From CAZAGD01 sp964484485 (lineage in GTDB: Bacteria > Desulfobacterota > SM23-61), in NCBI GenBank assembly GCA_964484485.1, contig CAZAGD010000011.1:1-8547 (forward strand): 8,547 bases of DNA, read 5' to 3'. Below, piece by piece: positions 5,738 to 8,547 of the stretch (positions are counted from its first letter, which is position 1; each line of letters starts with the position of its first letter). The position numbers and the translations under genes are program-made. The notes under the pieces were generated by a model. The model ran no database searches. It was not told where the DNA came from and saw nothing but the letters and a program-made list of their open reading frames with translations.

Positions 5738-5809
5738 GGGGGAGATTATAAGACGCAGATGAAAGCTGATTTTCAGGATAAAAAAAATTATTTAATATTC
5801 TCTTTTTCT
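5738..5809. repeat. Dispersed repeat 'GACGCAGATGAA...TTTTCAGGAT', copy 2
   Basis: This is the second copy of the 5343-5415 repeat, same orientation, 395 bp further on. Its C/T-rich end stops three bases short of the RNase G stop codon (5813-5815), so the repeat abuts the 3' end of that gene. Confidence 0.7.
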
Positions 5810-5812
5810 TTT

Positions 5813-7351
5813 TCAGAAGTCTTCTTGACTATTAGTACTGCTGATTTCAAATTGCTCCAAATGAAAGTCATTCTTAGCACTGATTACAATGCGCTTTTGG
5901 TAACGTTTTTCCAATTTTTCTAATTCTAAGCGGGCTTCATCGTAAATAAAATTGGCCACATGGGGATGGACGTTAACCAGAATATTATTCCCGGGCAGAT
6001 CCCGAATGTCGCGCTGTATTTCCCGGAGAATCTCTTGACAGATAGTGGCCCGGGACTTTAAATACCCGCGGCCATCGCAGTAAAAACATCTTTCGCTAAG
6101 GATTCTTCCCAAACTTTCCCGGGTGCGCTTGCGCGTCATTTCTACCAGACCAAGTTCCGAAATCTTTAAAATATTGGTTTTACTCTTATCTTTCTTTAAT
6201 GCTTCGCGGAGGGCTTGGAATACTTTCTCCCGACTCGATTCCTTTTCCATATCGATAAAGTCAATGATGATTATTCCCCCAATATTGCGCAAGCGAAGTT
6301 GATAAGCAATTTCTTTAACTGCTTCCAGGTTAGTTCTTAAAATAGTGTCTTCCAGATTTCTTTTACCCACATATCGTCCCGTGTTCACATCTATAACCGT
6401 GAGGGCTTCTGTGGTATCAATAACAATATAGCCTCCAGATTTGAGCCAAACCTTCCTGCCCAAGGCCCTGCTGATTTCCATTTCAATCCCGAAATAATCA
6501 AAGAGGGGTTCCTCTTTATCATAAAGCTCTATGGCCGATTTTAATTGGGGCATGAAGGTATCGCAAAATTCCATGATTTTCCGGTATTGTTCTTCTGAAT
6601 CAATGATGGCCCTTTCTACATCTTGGGTGAAAAGGTCGCGGACAGCCCTTAAAGTAATATCTAAATCTTTATGAATCAGACTAGGCACAGGGCTGGTAGC
6701 TTTACGCTTCTGAATGCTGTTCCACATCTTTAATAGAAAATCCAAGTCTTGGCGAAATTCAGCCTCGCCCTTTCCTTCGGAAGCTGTGCGGACAATTAAA
6801 CCAAATCCCGGCGGCTTAATATTTTGCACAATATCCCGTAAGCGCCGGCGTTCAGCTTCACTCTCAATCCGCCGCGAAACTCCAATTTGCTCCACCATGG
6901 GCATAAGTACTAAGTGGCGACCAGGTAAGGAAATATGAGATGTTATCCGGGCTCCCTTTGATCCTAAGGGTTCTTTTGAGACTTGGACTAAGATCTCTTG
7001 TCCTTCATGAAGGAGGTCCTCTATTTGGAAAGGAGTATTCAAATTTAAGATCTCTTCTTCTTCCACAAGATAGCCATCACCATCTTCTTCCCGGGCCCGC
7101 ATTAAAAGTTCTAAATCTTCAAAGTCTTGGTGAACATCGGCTACATAAAGAAAGGCTGCTTTTTCTAAGCCAATATCTACAAAAGCAGCTTGCATGCCCG
7201 GCAGAACCCGGACAACCCGCCCCTTATAAATATTTCCGGTTATTCCTTGTTCCGAACTCCTCTCTATATAAAGCTCTGCTAAGACTCCGTTTTCTAAAAG
7301 CGCTACCCTGGTTTCACCGGAATTGACATTAATCAAAATTTCGTTGCCCAT
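5813..7351 (-). CDS. rng: Ribonuclease E/G family protein (RNase G-like)
   Basis: A complete 512-residue endoribonuclease, near the length of E. coli RNase G (489) and without the long C-terminal scaffold of RNase E. The family cuts single-stranded, AU-rich RNA, with roles in 16S rRNA 5'-end maturation and mRNA decay. The N-terminus (MGNEILINVNSGETRVALLENG) leads into an S1 RNA-binding domain (about 38-137: NIYKGRVVRVLPGMQAAFVDIG). This domain carries an acidic insert at about 76-103. The catalytic DNase I-like domain has the two metal-binding aspartates, Asp321 in TVIDVNTGRYVG and Asp364 in IIIDFIDM. The Zn-link is C422-x2-C425 in RCFYCDGRGY, which joins subunits in dimers and tetramers. The ATG at 7351 follows the upstream stop by 2 bp and its AAGGA site lies inside the end of that gene, so translation is probably coupled. 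No rplU or rpmA follows, unlike in many genomes. Confidence 0.95.
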   Translation of the reverse strand: MGNEILINVNSGETRVALLENGVLAELYIERSSEQGITGNIYKGRVVRVLPGMQAAFVDIGLEKAAFLYVADVHQDFEDLELLMRAREEDGDGYLVEEEEILNLNTPFQIEDLLHEGQEILVQVSKEPLGSKGARITSHISLPGRHLVLMPMVEQIGVSRRIESEAERRRLRDIVQNIKPPGFGLIVRTASEGKGEAEFRQDLDFLLKMWNSIQKRKATSPVPSLIHKDLDITLRAVRDLFTQDVERAIIDSEEQYRKIMEFCDTFMPQLKSAIELYDKEEPLFDYFGIEMEISRALGRKVWLKSGGYIVIDTTEALTVIDVNTGRYVGKRNLEDTILRTNLEAVKEIAYQLRLRNIGGIIIIDFIDMEKESSREKVFQALREALKKDKSKTNILKISELGLVEMTRKRTRESLGRILSERCFYCDGRGYLKSRATICQEILREIQRDIRDLPGNNILVNVHPHVANFIYDEARLELEKLEKRYQKRIVISAKNDFHLEQFEISSTNSQEDF

Positions 7352-7353
7352 TA

Positions 7354-8547
7354 CTATTCCTTAAATTGCACCTGGGTTTTCTTAATTTTTAATACTGGCC
7401 GTTTGCTTTCCTCTGCATTAAATATAAAATCCAAAATTTCTTCTGGGCGAATAAATTTGCCTTCCTCTCCTTGGACAACCAAAGATAAAGTATGATCATC
7501 AATCAATTCGACAGCTTTAAGCAAATTCCTTAAAGGAAAAGATTTATTCTTGCGCGGCCAATAAAAACTTTTTTCTTCGCTAAGCAAATTGGCGATTTTT
7601 TCTTTAGGCCATTCCTGTCCTGGAGCTAATATGATTTCGTAAGTAACATAAAGTATATTATCAAAAATTGATGGTGATTTCAAGGAAATTTCATATATTT
7701 TTAATATTTGAATCTCGGTAGGCAGGGTCTGATTTAAGCGAGTTAAAATTTCTGGGATAAATATTTTTTCGTAAGTAAAGAAATCAAGAAACTCCGCCAT
7801 ACTTTCATAGCCTAATGGCAAAGGTGGACCAAAAGAGATCTTAGGGGCGGGATGGAATCCCTGGGAAAAAAGCAGAGGAATATCTGCTCTCCGGAAAGCC
7901 CTAATCATCAATCGCGATAATTCTAAATGACTAAATAATTTAGCTAAGCCTAATTTTGTGAACTGAGCGCGGAAGCGATAAATAGGGGAGGGCGCCTTTT
8001 TTTCTTGGGGAGAGAAATGATTATGGTTTGTAGAAATGGGCATTTCTGGAGCTAAGCGGTTGCTTAATTGATCCACCCCAAAGCATACCCCGCAACCTTG
8101 GCAAGAATTATTTCGGCAATCGGGAGTAGGTATTAAATGCCAAGCTCTATCTCTTTCGGCAATAAGAAAATTCTTACTTATGCCCATATGCAAATGATCC
8201 CAAGGCATTAACTCCTGCAAATCTCGCGCGCGATAAGCATAAAAGGCAGGATCCAAGCCAACTTGGGCAAAAGCTTTTACCCAGAGGTCATAACGAAAAT
8301 GGTCTCCCCATCCATCAAGGCGACAGCCCAATTCGTAGGCAGTTTCCAAAACCTTACTCAACCGCCGGTCTCCACGGGCAAATACGCCCTCTAATAGACT
8401 TAGGCGCGGATCCGTCCATTTCAAATTTATTCCTCTATTAGCAAGCCTTTGTTTTAAAAATTTTTGTTTTTCATAAATTTCCGCAAGGGATGATTGTGAC
8501 TCCCACTGAAAAGGAGTATGAGGTTTGGGGATAAAAGTAGAGATACT
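7354..8547 (-). CDS. Fused radical SAM (TIGR03960-like) / DUF2344 (TIGR03936) protein, 5'-partial
   Basis: The frame stays open to the right edge, giving 397 visible residues. A TTG at 8424 is only an internal leucine codon, because upstream codons encode ISTFIPKPHTPFQWE (visible residues 2-16), the hallmark end of the B12-binding-type radical SAM domain of TIGR03960 proteins. Next come DPRLSLLEGVFARGDRRL (46-63), DGWGDHFRYDLW, and a cysteine cluster C-x4-C-x2-C-x2-C (Cys144, 149, 152, 155) that probably holds an extra metal or Fe-S site. From about residue 189 the DUF2344 domain starts (YRFRAQFTKLGLAKLFSHLE, then RRADIPLLFSQGFHPAPKIS) and runs to the end. The radical SAM core with the CxxxCxxC motif lies outside the window. 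The family often precedes RNase E/G, as here with a 2-bp gap, suggesting an RNA-related role, but the reaction is not established to my knowledge. Confidence 0.9.
   Translation of the reverse strand, partial: SISTFIPKPHTPFQWESQSSLAEIYEKQKFLKQRLANRGINLKWTDPRLSLLEGVFARGDRRLSKVLETAYELGCRLDGWGDHFRYDLWVKAFAQVGLDPAFYAYRARDLQELMPWDHLHMGISKNFLIAERDRAWHLIPTPDCRNNSCQGCGVCFGVDQLSNRLAPEMPISTNHNHFSPQEKKAPSPIYRFRAQFTKLGLAKLFSHLELSRLMIRAFRRADIPLLFSQGFHPAPKISFGPPLPLGYESMAEFLDFFTYEKIFIPEILTRLNQTLPTEIQILKIYEISLKSPSIFDNILYVTYEIILAPGQEWPKEKIANLLSEEKSFYWPRKNKSFPLRNLLKAVELIDDHTLSLVVQGEEGKFIRPEEILDFIFNAEESKRPVLKIKKTQVQFKE

Noticed and set aside
6940..7326. A 128-codon leucine-rich frame on the plus strand
   Set aside because: It lies wholly opposite the RNase G S1-domain region and has no family resemblance; it is an antisense shadow.

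Overview
The window is bacterial chromosome, dense in protein-coding genes and moderately AT-rich (judged by eye, GC a little above 40%). It contains no rRNA, tRNA, CRISPR array, phage gene or transposase that I can support. The Shine-Dalgarno sites are good, the RNase G operon is typically bacterial, and the intergenic spaces hold several families of short dispersed repeats. These repeats resemble ones I remember from uncultured environmental lineages and genome bins (Omnitrophota, Planctomycetes, Desulfobacterota and similar). The phylum cannot be fixed from this window.

Left part, plus strand (1-2497): a likely operon of three genes. The first is the end of an NMT1/THI5/SsuA-type ABC substrate-binding protein, cut by the left edge. 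It is followed by a complete SsuB/TauB-type ATPase and a NagB/pfam01182-type sugar-phosphate deaminase-like enzyme. The membrane permease is not in the window and would be expected upstream of position 1. The imported substrate is unknown.

Middle, minus strand (2510-5051): in transcription order, a small DUF2007-like protein, then a zinc-type medium-chain alcohol dehydrogenase split by an internal deletion into two overlapping fragments. A 339-bp spacer with a head-to-head pair of palindromic repeats follows, then a metalloenzyme of the M29 aminopeptidase / NicX fold. This last gene meets the left operon tail to tail with 12 bp between the stop codons.

Spacer 5052-5812: about 760 bp with no credible gene. 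It is filled with repeats: a REP-like cassette with inverted ends, two copies of a 'GACGCAGATGAA...TTTTCAGGAT' repeat, several copies of a 'CTCTGTG...' repeat, two blocks of 8-bp tandem units and two perfect hairpins.

Right part, minus strand (5813-8547): a two-gene operon. The fused radical SAM / DUF2344 protein (open at the right edge) precedes an RNase E/G-type ribonuclease, with only 2 bp between stop and start. This pairing is widespread in bacteria, but the ribosomal protein genes rplU and rpmA that often follow are absent here and replaced by the repeat field.

I see no clearly new multi-gene system. The points most worth checking are the deleted dehydrogenase, the stacked repeat families, the transporter/NagB-like association and the active site of the M29/NicX-like enzyme.
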